Of a DNA stretch of 26,495 bases, positions 14,231 to 23,084 are shown in pieces (the stretch's first letter is position 1; each line of letters starts with the position of its first letter). The stretch is taken from the NCBI GenBank assembly GCA_044357345.1, contig JBIKPR010000036.1, forward strand, positions 1 through 26,495, in the 5' to 3' direction. Source of the stretch: JABMMZ01 sp044357345 (GTDB taxonomy: Bacteria; Bacteroidota; Bacteroidia; NS11-12g; UBA955). The notes under the pieces are model-generated. The model saw nothing but the letters and a program-made list of their open reading frames with translations, was not told where the DNA came from and made no database searches. Both the position numbers and the translations under genes were made by a program.

Positions 14231-15598
14231 CTATCCAACGCTGTCAATGACATCATATTTGGTGATGATGTGTGTGTTGCCACCCATATCAGTCATTATT
14301 ACGGCTTGATTTTGTTTGTTTATTAATTTTGAGACTTGTTCTATGCTGGTGTCAGATTTAACACTTGGGAATGGTGCTTGCATAACAGCATCAATATTTG
14401 CTTGCATTAAAGAAGGATTGTCAATTAATGCTTCAAATAAGTCAACATCATTTAATGAACCAATAAATTCAGCTTTATCATTTACAACTGGTAGTTGTGA
14501 AATGTCAAATTTTTTCATCAATTGGTAGGCTTCATTTACTTTTTGAGAACCCAAAACAGTGAGCAATTTTAAATTCTTGTGTTTCTGAATTAAGTCAATT
14601 GCGGTTGCGGCTTTCTTGGTTTCAATAAACCCTCTATCGCGCATCCAATCTTCGTTGTACATTTTACCAAGATAACGGGTACCATGGTCATGGAATATTA
14701 CAACAACCACATCACCTGGCTTGAACATCGCTTTCATTTGCAAGATACCCGCAATGGCAGAGCCTGCGCTGTTTCCAGCAAATATGCCTTCCGTTCTAGG
14801 CAACAATCTCGTGTAAATAGCGGCATTTCTATCGGTCACTTTTTCAAAATGATTGATAACACTGAAGTCTACATTGGCTGGCAAGAAGTCTTCACCTATA
14901 CCTTCGGTGATGTATGGGTAAATTTCATTCTTATCAAAAATACCTGTTTCCTTATATTTCTTAAAAACCGAACCATAGGTATCAATTCCTAAGACTTTAA
15001 TGTTGGGATTTTTTTCTTTTAAATATTTACCTGTACCTGTAATGGTTCCACCTGTACCAACACCAACCACCAAATGGGTAATTTTACCTTCAGTTTGTTC
15101 CCAAATTTCAGGACCAGTACTTTCATAATGCGCCGCCCAATTGCTAAGGTTGTCATATTGGTTTGGCTTCCAGCTGTTGGGTATTTCACTCACCAAACGC
15201 GAAGACACTGAATAATAAGAACGGGGGTCTTCAGGATCAACATCTGTAGGGCAAACGATCACCTCTGCACCAAACGCTTTTAATGCATCAACCTTTTCTT
15301 TGCTTTGTTTGTCTGTGGTTGTAAATATACATTTGTAACCTTTCACGACAGCAGCAATGGCCAAGCCCATACCTGTATTTCCGCTTGTTCCTTCAATGAT
15401 TGTTCCTCCTGGTTTAAGTGCACCTGACTTTTCTGCATCTTCAATCATGCGAATGGCCATGCGGTCTTTGATGCTGTTACCAGGATTGGTGCTTTCTATT
15501 TTCGCCAAAACTTGGCAAGGAATTTCTGAAACAATTGAATTCAATTGAACCATTGGCGTATTACCAATCGTTTCTAATATATTCTTACTAAAAGACAT
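14231..15598 (-). CDS. Cystathionine beta-synthase
   Basis: This PLP enzyme condenses serine and homocysteine to cystathionine, the first step of transsulfuration; cysteine synthase activity is a possible alternative. The 455 residues hold a fold-type II catalytic domain (about 1-320), with PLP Lys44 in PGNSIKDRMA, the substrate loop EGTSGNTG (69-76) and the phosphate loop GVGTGGT (179-185). A tandem CBS-domain pair follows (about 335-455). The stretch PTDVDPEDPRSYYS (117-130) is typical of true cystathionine beta-synthases rather than CysK/CysM. The N-terminal haem-binding region of animal enzymes is absent, as usual in bacteria. The C-terminal CBS pair probably gives nucleotide or SAM control. 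No cystathionine lyase gene is present in the window. A TAACTTTG box ends only 4 bases before the ATG. Confidence 0.93.
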   Translation of the reverse strand: MSFSKNILETIGNTPMVQLNSIVSEIPCQVLAKIESTNPGNSIKDRMAIRMIEDAEKSGALKPGGTIIEGTSGNTGMGLAIAAVVKGYKCIFTTTDKQSKEKVDALKAFGAEVIVCPTDVDPEDPRSYYSVSSRLVSEIPNSWKPNQYDNLSNWAAHYESTGPEIWEQTEGKITHLVVGVGTGGTITGTGKYLKEKNPNIKVLGIDTYGSVFKKYKETGIFDKNEIYPYITEGIGEDFLPANVDFSVINHFEKVTDRNAAIYTRLLPRTEGIFAGNSAGSAIAGILQMKAMFKPGDVVVVIFHDHGTRYLGKMYNEDWMRDRGFIETKKAATAIDLIQKHKNLKLLTVLGSQKVNEAYQLMKKFDISQLPVVNDKAEFIGSLNDVDLFEALIDNPSLMQANIDAVMQAPFPSVKSDTSIEQVSKLINKQNQAVIMTDMGGNTHIITKYDVIDSVG

Positions 15599-15602
15599 TG
15601 TG

Positions 15603-15610
15603 CAAAGTTA
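15603..15610 (-). promoter_or_regulatory. -7 box abutting the CBS start codon
   Basis: The minus strand reads TAACTTTG (perfect TAnnTTTG), with only 4 bases between it and the ATG at 15598. If used, transcription would begin at or next to the start codon. No -33 TTTG is seen at the standard spacing, so confidence is limited. Confidence 0.35.
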
Positions 15611-15659
15611 ACCTTTTAAATACTAGGAGTCCTCTTAATTGAAATTTGTTTATTCAAAA

Positions 15660-17225
15660 CTAATCGACATATATAAATTCAAACAAGCTTTCTAGTTCAT
15701 GCTTTTTAGAAAATCCTTTCACAATAGCCGTGTATTGATTTGTCTCAGGATTAAAATTAATAACCGGATTAATTAAATGTGGAAAATTGGCTAATGTTTT
15801 AATATCTGCAATTAAAATTTTCTGAGTAAATTCATCTTCCAATATTTTATAGGTCGTATATGCAAGAACACAATTTTTCTTTCCTATTGTGGTTTCATTC
15901 ATTTCAATGCTATTAACATCTTGGCCAATATTTTCAGCATTTTCATAAAACAATATATGAATATTGTTACCAACTTTTAAGGCCATATGCTTTTCAGAAA
16001 AGTTCAATTTCTTGTCATTTTTTATTTGGTTATAAACCACATTGACAATTAGCTCACCATTCGATTCAACTTTGAATACATAAACATGGTCTTGTAAATT
16101 TGAATACTTTTTTTGATAGGTAAAAACGAAAACATCTTGCTCATCGAAATAGAATTCATAATCAGATTCAAACAAATCATTAAAAACAAATCCAACATAT
16201 TTTCTGTTTGGGACATTGCCATCGGCAATATTAGGTATGTTCACCAAATCGAAATATTTAAGTGCAATTTTTTGATTTAAATTTTGGTTATAAACCGCAG
16301 AAAACATTCCATAACTGCTGCTGCTTTTGCCTTTTTGTATGTATTTTCCAAAAACAAATAAATTACCATTCTTATCTTCTCGGTAATTGATATCGATAAT
16401 ATTTTTTTCAATCTCTATTTCAAAATCAACACTTTTCACTTTGCTGTCTTTATCTTTTGAGGAAATAACAATATTCTGAATAACTGAAGTAAAGAAATAA
16501 ATATCTTTGTCTTTGCGTCTTTCGAAAGAGAACTTGTAGTGGTTGGTGCTTAATGAATCCTTAAATTTCTCGGGTCTTGAATTAAATAAATCGCCTGAAA
16601 TGGTGATGTTAAAACTAAAACCCAAATCTCTAAACAACTTGACGAAATCTGACGCATTATCAGGTTTTATTTTACCAGGCATTGAAAACAGCTCATTGCT
16701 TGGTTCCAAATCAAAATTGTATACGGCATAAATAGAATCTAATTTCTTATGGTAAACCCCCGATTTCTTTAAAAATATTCTGTTTTGAACAGTATCAACA
16801 ACGAACTTAAAGTAGCCAGATGTATCGGAATGATTAAATTTTATCGACTTATCAATTGTACCTGACTCAGGATTAATTTTATAGATTTGTATTTTATTGT
16901 CTGTTATTTTACTGCCTTCCTTCTTCTCCGTTGTTTTACAGAAGGTATAAATATTTTTGTTCAAGAAATAAACTTCTGAAGCTGCACCAAACTCTTTATC
17001 CAAAGGGTAATCAATGATTTTACTGTTGCTTAAATTTGAAATTTCTAAACGGGCGTAGCTGTTGTTGTAACCGCTTTTGTAATAATGGTATTTGCTATCG
17101 CTTCCTAAATAATCGGAAACAAAAGTTTTAAGCAATTCGGTTTGTTTGTAACGAATGGTTTGCGCTTTAAGGTCGCTCGCAAAGAATGAGGCAATTGCAA
17201 GAATGGACCATAGTAAGTTTTTCAT
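15660..17225 (-). CDS. Secreted protein of unknown function, 521 residues
   Basis: I do not recognise this protein. It has a signal peptide (about residues 1-21, ending SDLKA before QTIRYKQ). The mature part consists of short alternating hydrophobic and polar strands, with repeated motifs of the form IYKINPESGTI, YNFDLEPSNEL and VFKVESNGELIV, reminiscent of beta-propeller blades without a defined blade signature. It has many lysines and aromatics, no haem or zinc motif, and no lipobox. It lacks a C-terminal type IX sorting domain that I can see. It lies 60 bases downstream of the B12/G-protein gene on the same strand, so readthrough is possible, but no functional connection is apparent. Calling it an orphan secreted protein is the most that can be supported. 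Confidence 0.7.
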   Translation of the reverse strand: MKNLLWSILAIASFFASDLKAQTIRYKQTELLKTFVSDYLGSDSKYHYYKSGYNNSYARLEISNLSNSKIIDYPLDKEFGAASEVYFLNKNIYTFCKTTEKKEGSKITDNKIQIYKINPESGTIDKSIKFNHSDTSGYFKFVVDTVQNRIFLKKSGVYHKKLDSIYAVYNFDLEPSNELFSMPGKIKPDNASDFVKLFRDLGFSFNITISGDLFNSRPEKFKDSLSTNHYKFSFERRKDKDIYFFTSVIQNIVISSKDKDSKVKSVDFEIEIEKNIIDINYREDKNGNLFVFGKYIQKGKSSSSYGMFSAVYNQNLNQKIALKYFDLVNIPNIADGNVPNRKYVGFVFNDLFESDYEFYFDEQDVFVFTYQKKYSNLQDHVYVFKVESNGELIVNVVYNQIKNDKKLNFSEKHMALKVGNNIHILFYENAENIGQDVNSIEMNETTIGKKNCVLAYTTYKILEDEFTQKILIADIKTLANFPHLINPVINFNPETNQYTAIVKGFSKKHELESLFEFIYVD

Positions 17226-17285
17226 AATAGATGAAAAACAAAATAAGTTTATTTTTCTTGCTTACCCAAATATTAAAACAGAGGT

Positions 17286-18707
17286 TTAGCTATTTGATGA
17301 ATTCAAAATAGACTTAGTACCATCTAATTGATATAATTGTTGAGCAAGATCAGATTGGTCATCTGCCCATTTATTGTATTTTCTTATGGATTCACTGATT
17401 TCACTTAAGTATCGATTTCTAGATGGTGGAATGATAAAAATCTTTTCACTCATTTCATCGCTTGCATGGAAATTAGACTTGAATGTAGAACCTGTTTTAC
17501 TGTCAATTAAGTCAAGCATACTGCGGTAAAGCGTATTCATTCCAGGGTCATTAAACTGAGAAGCTATGGTGCCATAAACAGGCATTGTATCAGGATCTTC
17601 TTCAAAACGTTTGTGGTTTCTTTGAAATTGCTTTTTAACATCACGCACGGCATCTGCAGCTCCCTTTTTATCGAACTTATTAACGGCAATAACATCAGCA
17701 AAATCCAACATATCAATTTTCTCCAATTGAGTAGCCGCACCATATTCTGGGGTCATTACATACAAAGCCACATCGCTGTGCTCGGTAATTTCTGTATCAG
17801 ATTGACCAATTCCACTGGTTTCCAAAATAATCAAATCGTATCCTGCGGCTTTTAAAATCAATATTGCGTCATCAACGTGTTTGCTGAGGGCCAAATTGCT
17901 TTGACGTGTTGCCAATGAACGCATGTAAACTCTAGAGTTTTTTATGCTGTTCATACGAATTCTATCGCCTAATAATGCGCCTCCTGTTTTACGTTTGCTT
18001 GGATCAACAGAAACAATTGCAATATTTTTGTCTGGAGAATCAAATAAAAATCTTCTAACAAACTCGTCAACCAAACTGCTTTTTCCTGCTCCGCCGGTAC
18101 CGGTAATACCAAGTACTGGACATGAATTCTGAGATTGAATATGCGATTTAAGTGTTTCACGGTATTGGACAAAGTCTTCTGGATAATTCTCTGCACAAGA
18201 AATGGTTTGAGCAATAATTGCAGGATTCTTAGACTTTATTCCTTCTATATCAAAATTCAAGTCTTTGCCAGTTGGAAAATCTGATTGCTTTACCAAATCA
18301 TTGATCATCCCCTGCAAGCCCATAGACCTTCCGTCATCTGGATGGTATAATTTACAGATGCCATAATCTTGAAGATCTTTAATTTCCTCTGGTAAAATGG
18401 TACCACCACCACCACCAAATATTTTAATATGTCCTGCTCCTTTTTCTTTAAGCAAATCGTACATATATTTAAAATACTCATTGTGACCCCCTTGGTAACT
18501 GGTCATTGCAATGGCATTTGCATCTTCTTGAATGGCTGTGTCTACAACTTCTTCTGCACTTCTATCATGCCCAAGATGTATCACCTCACAACCTGTTGCT
18601 TGAATGATTCTGCGCATTACATTTATTGCGGCATCATGTCCGTCAAATAATGAAGCAGCGGTTACAATCCTAACTTTATTTTGTGGTTGGTATATGTTCT
18701 CTTGCAT
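17286..18707 (-). CDS. B12-binding / MeaB-type G-protein fusion (IcmF N-terminal half)
   Basis: The 473-residue protein matches the N-terminal half of IcmF, the fused isobutyryl-CoA mutase. A B12-binding domain (about 12-140) carries Asp22-Gly-His24 of the DxH cobalamin motif in SLFDGHDAAI, Ser70 in the SxL position (SYQ) and a GGGGGT loop (98-103). A MeaB/ArgK-type G domain (about 195-400) follows with P-loop GITGTGGAGKSS (200-211), the VDPSKRKTGGALLGDRIRMN switch region (234-253), ETSGIGQ and NKFD (343-346). The usual linker start (RNRYLSEISESIRKYNKWADDQ) is present, then the protein stops after STKSIL-like residues where full IcmF continues into the acyl-CoA mutase barrel. Full IcmF is about 1,050-1,100 residues. 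The 60 bases downstream in frame show no mutase remnant. It is either a natural split enzyme with the barrel encoded elsewhere or a stand-alone B12 chaperone. Confidence 0.85.
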   Translation of the reverse strand: MQENIYQPQNKVRIVTAASLFDGHDAAINVMRRIIQATGCEVIHLGHDRSAEEVVDTAIQEDANAIAMTSYQGGHNEYFKYMYDLLKEKGAGHIKIFGGGGGTILPEEIKDLQDYGICKLYHPDDGRSMGLQGMINDLVKQSDFPTGKDLNFDIEGIKSKNPAIIAQTISCAENYPEDFVQYRETLKSHIQSQNSCPVLGITGTGGAGKSSLVDEFVRRFLFDSPDKNIAIVSVDPSKRKTGGALLGDRIRMNSIKNSRVYMRSLATRQSNLALSKHVDDAILILKAAGYDLIILETSGIGQSDTEITEHSDVALYVMTPEYGAATQLEKIDMLDFADVIAVNKFDKKGAADAVRDVKKQFQRNHKRFEEDPDTMPVYGTIASQFNDPGMNTLYRSMLDLIDSKTGSTFKSNFHASDEMSEKIFIIPPSRNRYLSEISESIRKYNKWADDQSDLAQQLYQLDGTKSILNSSNS

Positions 18708-18828
18708 GGTTAAAATCCACTGCGAAACTAATGAATATTCAGCAATTCATAAAGCAAAGCGTGCTTTTTTTATAGACGATGAGATCTAAAATGTATAAAG
18801 TAAATTACAAGCGTTAAGTACCCCTTGT

Positions 18829-20727
18829 TTAATTAATAGCCCCATTCTTTATTTCATCAACAATCAAAGGATCCAACAGCGTGCTTGTATCGCCAAGATT
18901 TTCGGTTTCACCTTCTGCAATTTTCCTCAATATCCTTCTCATTATTTTACCGGAACGGGTTTTGGGTAATCCTGATACAATTTGAATTTTATCTGGCTTA
19001 GCAATACGTCCAATCTGCTCAACAATGGTTTCAATAATTTCATCTTTTAACGCATTGACATCTTCTGGCATTTTTGCTGGGATAACAAAAGCATAGATGC
19101 CTTGACCTTTGATGTCGTGGGGATATCCAACAACAGCACTTTCTACCACTTGTTTGTTTTGGTTGATGGCATTTTCGATTTCCGCTGTTCCAAAACGGTG
19201 ACCGCTAACATTGATAACATCATCTACTCTACCAACAATTCTGTATTGTCCATCACTGGTGCGTTTTGCACCATCTCCGGTAAAATAATATCCTTTGTAG
19301 GTGTCAAAATAATTTGTTCTGCAACGTTCATGGTCACCCCAAGTGCTGCGCAACATCCCTGGCCAAGGAAATTTAATGGCCAAATATCCTTCAACATCAT
19401 TGCCTTCAATTTCAGCACCATCAGCATTTAACAAGACCGTCTGAATTCCTGGCAACGGAAATCCTGCATGCGCAGGTTTCAAAGGAGAAATTCCTGCCAA
19501 GGCAGAAATCATCACCCCACCCGTTTCTGTTTGCCACCAGGTGTCTATCACAGGACATTTACCTTTACCAACATGGGTATGATACCAATGCCATGCTTCT
19601 TCATTTATCGGCTCACCAACACTTCCGAGGGTTTTCAAACTGTATAATCCGTAGGCCAAAACATGATCTATCCCTGAGGCCATTAAACTGCGAATTGCAG
19701 TTGGAGCGGTATAGAAAATATTAACAGAGTGCTTATCGATGATTGACCAAAATCTTCCTGGATCAGGATAGGTAGGAATACCTTCAAACATGAGTGTTGT
19801 AGCAGCATTCAATAAAGGTCCGTACAAAATGTAGGTGTGACCAGTTACCCAGCCAATATCTGCGGTACACCAAAACACATCATTGGGTTCATATTGAAAA
19901 ACATTTGTGAACGTATATCCAGCATACACCATGTAACCACCGCAAGCATGAACAACCCCTTTAGGTTTTCCTGTACTTCCACTGGTATACAAAATAAATA
20001 ATGGATCTTGCGCATCCATCATTTCTGGTTCACAAATATCACTTACAATTTGTTTTATTTCATGATACCAAATATCTCTGCCTTCAATCATATGAACAGG
20101 CCAATTCAATCGGTTGACAACCAATACTTTTTTAACACACACTACCGCCACTAAAGCTTCATCAACCACTGCCTTAACAGGAATTTGCTTTGCTCCTCGT
20201 GAAAGGGCATCCGTGGTTATTACATATTCAGCCTGGCAGTCATTAATTCTATCGGAAATACTGTTGGCACTAAAACCAGCAAAAATAACGCTGTGAATAG
20301 CGCCAATTCTAGCACAAGCTAAAACTGCAAAACTCAATTCAGGAACCATTGGCATATACAAACAAACCCTATCGCCTTTCTTTACCCCCATGTCTTTAAG
20401 AACATTGGCCATTATACTTACCTCAGCCAGCAACTCAATATAAGTATATTTTACAGTCGCTTCTTTAGGTTCGTTTGGTTCCCAAATCAATGCGGTTTGA
20501 TGGCCATTGTCTTCAATATGCCTATCTAGACAATTAAACGTAATATTTAATTTTGCATCTAAAAACCATTCAACTCTTGGTTCTTTAAAATCCCAATCTA
20601 AGACTTTTGACCAAGGCCTTTCCCATTGAAAATTTTTGGCGATTTCGCCCCAAAAACCTTCAGGATTAGCAATGCTATTTGCATAAGCCAATTCATATTC
20701 TTCGAAATTGTGTATTCTTAGGCTCAT
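18829..20727 (-). CDS. acs: Acetyl-CoA synthetase (AMP-forming)
   Basis: Acs activates acetate to acetyl-CoA through an acetyl-AMP intermediate. The 632-residue length and motifs are standard. The adenylate P-loop is YTSGSTGKPKGVVH (residues 247-260). TWWQTETGG (396-404) contains the Trp that limits the acyl pocket to acetate or propionate. YFTGD is at 481-485, the hinge Asp lies in GRVDDVINVSGHRFGT (499-514), and PKTRSGKIMRR (588-598) has the catalytic Lys594 that is the site of regulatory acetylation in other bacteria. A perfect -7 box lies upstream, just past the end of the TonB-receptor gene. The stop is 121 bases before the B12/G-protein gene on the same strand, so the two could be loosely linked. 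Identification is secure. Confidence 0.97.
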   Translation of the reverse strand: MSLRIHNFEEYELAYANSIANPEGFWGEIAKNFQWERPWSKVLDWDFKEPRVEWFLDAKLNITFNCLDRHIEDNGHQTALIWEPNEPKEATVKYTYIELLAEVSIMANVLKDMGVKKGDRVCLYMPMVPELSFAVLACARIGAIHSVIFAGFSANSISDRINDCQAEYVITTDALSRGAKQIPVKAVVDEALVAVVCVKKVLVVNRLNWPVHMIEGRDIWYHEIKQIVSDICEPEMMDAQDPLFILYTSGSTGKPKGVVHACGGYMVYAGYTFTNVFQYEPNDVFWCTADIGWVTGHTYILYGPLLNAATTLMFEGIPTYPDPGRFWSIIDKHSVNIFYTAPTAIRSLMASGIDHVLAYGLYSLKTLGSVGEPINEEAWHWYHTHVGKGKCPVIDTWWQTETGGVMISALAGISPLKPAHAGFPLPGIQTVLLNADGAEIEGNDVEGYLAIKFPWPGMLRSTWGDHERCRTNYFDTYKGYYFTGDGAKRTSDGQYRIVGRVDDVINVSGHRFGTAEIENAINQNKQVVESAVVGYPHDIKGQGIYAFVIPAKMPEDVNALKDEIIETIVEQIGRIAKPDKIQIVSGLPKTRSGKIMRRILRKIAEGETENLGDTSTLLDPLIVDEIKNGAIN

Positions 20728-20760
20728 ATTTATTTTAACTAGCTATATGCAATGATAAAA

Positions 20761-20768
20761 CAAAATTA
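20761..20768 (-). promoter_or_regulatory. -7 box of acs
   Basis: The minus strand reads TAATTTTG (perfect TAnnTTTG), 33 bases before the ATG at 20727 and 5 bases past the stop codon of the TonB-dependent receptor gene. It implies a separate acs transcript with a leader of about 27 bases. Confidence 0.45.
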
Positions 20769-20773
20769 CGAGA

Positions 20774-23074
20774 TCAGAAAGCAGCGCTGTAACTAATTGA
20801 TGGTAAAATTGGCAACTGGTTAACCCTAGTGTAATTCACGCGGTCAAAGTAGAAAATATTTTTTCTGTTGTAGATGTTTGTAACAGAGAAAACAATCCAA
20901 CTCTTGTAATTCTTTATTGTTTTAAAATTATACTTTATCGATGCATCCAAACGGTGGTAAGCAGGCAATCTGCCTTGGTTAAAATTGCTGTACAATACGC
21001 CCAATTGTCCATTGCCATTTACATAATCGGTGCTTGGGCCACCTTGGAAATCGAATTTCTCGTAAAAGCCTTTGGTTTGGGTAAATGGAAATCCAGAACC
21101 GAAGTTCCAACGGGCATTGGCAGACAATCTATTTTTCTTGTCAAACACATAATCAATAACCAAGTTTATGTTGTGTCTTCTATCCCAGTGTGGACTGTAA
21201 GTATTTATTCCATCAAATCTGTTCACATAGGTTAATGAATACACAGCCCATATATACAACTTTTTGGTGTTGTCAAATTTATAACGAATATCAGCGCCAT
21301 AAGCGTTTCCGCGTTCAACGGTAAAATCTTTCTTTAACCTTTCAGGTTGAACCGAGTAATCGCCATCATCATCAAACAATTTTTCTCTGTTAATATTGGT
21401 GATTTGTGAAAAATTCTTGTAAAATCCTTCTAAGCCAATTTCGCTGTATTTGCTAATGTCGTAATCAAATCCAGCCACACTGTGCCAAGCTTTTTGAAGT
21501 CTCGAATTCACCGCCTTGCCATCAAATGTTTTTTGCAAATCGTCTGGTCCAGACAAGAAACCGTAAAACAAATTCACCACGTCTCGATCGCTAAAAGCGG
21601 AAAGTAAGTTTTGGGAATATTTACCTAAAGAGCCCTTAAAGGTTAGCTTTTTAGTGATGTTGTATTTTCCATTTATCCTTGGTTCTAATGATGCATTGCC
21701 CAATGAAGCATAATACTGCATGCGCATTCCAGCCTCAAGTGCCCATCTGTAGCGAACAAATTTATACAATCCAAAACCACACAATTCAGTTGTGAATTCT
21801 TGTTGTGTGATTTTTCTATTGTTTGAGTTAAACAAAGTAAAATCAGTGCTAAAGGCATTAATTTCAAAACCATACTTAATCTCATCTTTGCGGTTAAGTG
21901 AGTTGATATTAACCCCCATGTTTAATCCACTTATTGAACTTGAACGCGGTTTGTTGTCTATCTCATTTTGAGAAATTGAATAATCTGAATACGTAATAAA
22001 ACCATTTATTTTTGATTGGTTGCCTTCTGGAATTAGGGTAAAATGAGTACCCAATCCTGTTTGATTCCATTCATAAGATGTAGACCCAGGAAAGTTTACA
22101 TTGTCTTTGAAATTAAATCCAAACAGCTTCATATTACTGCCATTGGCAGAATTAAAAGTTACCTTGCCATACACATCGTTAAAGTTATATGGCAATTTGG
22201 AAGGATCTGCATATTGGTAAAACACTTTTGAACTTCTGTCCAAATATGAATTTTTAATTGACAAAACGAAATTGCTGCTTCCTCTGCCTGGTACAAACTT
22301 TTTCAAAGGGCCTTCCAATGATAATTTTCCCAAAAATGGGCTAACTGCAAAATTCCCTGCAAGTCTATTTCTATTGCCATCTCTAGTTTTAACGTCGACA
22401 ATCGCTGAAACTCTTCCACCGTATTGGACTCCAAAACCAGCGCTGTAAACATCTGCAGATTTCATTAAGTCAACATCAAAAACAGAAAACAACCCAATAG
22501 AGTGAAAAGGATTGTAAATGGTCATTCCATCAATCATTACTTTATTCATTACAGGACTTCCACCCCTAATATACAATTGTCCACCTTGGTCGCCACTAAA
22601 AACAACACCCGGTAAAATCTGTAAATATTGCACCAAATCTGGGGTTCCACCAATTGTGGGTATTTTTGAAATCTGTGAAGGCTTTATTTTTGTAGTTCCA
22701 ATATCAATGTCTTCCTTTTTTCTTTTCTTTTGGTCAACTACTTTCCCGCCTTTAATCGTAAAAATCATTTGATCGAGATAGAAATTTATGACTATGACTT
22801 TAGAAGGAAGAATTTCAACATTTACAGTATCAGCCTCATAACCATTCAGACCCGCAATTAATTTATACTTCCCTGGCTTAACATCGTTGATAATGAAATA
22901 ACCATCTTGGTTACTGTAAGAACCATAATCCGTTCCAGCCAATTGAATATTTGCATTGTCAATTTCATTGCCTGATTTCAAATCCTTAACATATCCTTTT
23001 ATACCTCCATTTTGGGAATAACCAAGAACAAATGAACTAAAAAGAAAAAACAATACCGTACGTCGAAAAAACAT
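20774..23074 (-). CDS. TonB-dependent receptor with carboxypeptidase-like regulatory domain
   Basis: This is an outer-membrane TonB-dependent transporter. From the ATG at 23074 it has 766 residues: a signal peptide (about 1-20, LFSSFVLGYS before QNGG), a CarboxypepD_reg-like domain (about 24-105, GGIKGYVKDLKSGNEIDNANI and KPGKYKLIAG), a plug domain (about 135-255, with LPGVVFSGDQGGQLYIRGGSP and IDGMTIYNPFH), and a 22-stranded barrel ending in the terminal Phe of SYSAAF, as needed for BAM insertion. The frame is open to 23161, but that start overlaps the flippase gene and lacks a signal peptide. There is no SusD partner, so it is not a SusCD glycan system; the substrate is unknown. It starts 10 bases after the flippase stop. 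Confidence 0.92.
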   Translation of the reverse strand: MFFRRTVLFFLFSSFVLGYSQNGGIKGYVKDLKSGNEIDNANIQLAGTDYGSYSNQDGYFIINDVKPGKYKLIAGLNGYEADTVNVEILPSKVIVINFYLDQMIFTIKGGKVVDQKKRKKEDIDIGTTKIKPSQISKIPTIGGTPDLVQYLQILPGVVFSGDQGGQLYIRGGSPVMNKVMIDGMTIYNPFHSIGLFSVFDVDLMKSADVYSAGFGVQYGGRVSAIVDVKTRDGNRNRLAGNFAVSPFLGKLSLEGPLKKFVPGRGSSNFVLSIKNSYLDRSSKVFYQYADPSKLPYNFNDVYGKVTFNSANGSNMKLFGFNFKDNVNFPGSTSYEWNQTGLGTHFTLIPEGNQSKINGFITYSDYSISQNEIDNKPRSSSISGLNMGVNINSLNRKDEIKYGFEINAFSTDFTLFNSNNRKITQQEFTTELCGFGLYKFVRYRWALEAGMRMQYYASLGNASLEPRINGKYNITKKLTFKGSLGKYSQNLLSAFSDRDVVNLFYGFLSGPDDLQKTFDGKAVNSRLQKAWHSVAGFDYDISKYSEIGLEGFYKNFSQITNINREKLFDDDGDYSVQPERLKKDFTVERGNAYGADIRYKFDNTKKLYIWAVYSLTYVNRFDGINTYSPHWDRRHNINLVIDYVFDKKNRLSANARWNFGSGFPFTQTKGFYEKFDFQGGPSTDYVNGNGQLGVLYSNFNQGRLPAYHRLDASIKYNFKTIKNYKSWIVFSVTNIYNRKNIFYFDRVNYTRVNQLPILPSISYSAAF

Positions 23075-23084
23075 AAATGCAAAC

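Noticed and set aside
17226..17285. Frameshifted remnant of the mutase barrel after the B12/G-protein gene
   Set aside because: The in-frame codons past the stop show no resemblance to the IcmF linker or barrel, and the next gene begins with its own signal peptide.
18751..18771. AAAGCA/TGCTTT hairpin followed by a T-run between acs and the B12/G-protein gene
   Set aside because: The T-run is on the plus strand while both neighbours are on the minus strand, and the stem is 6 AT-rich pairs; it could not terminate acs in this orientation.
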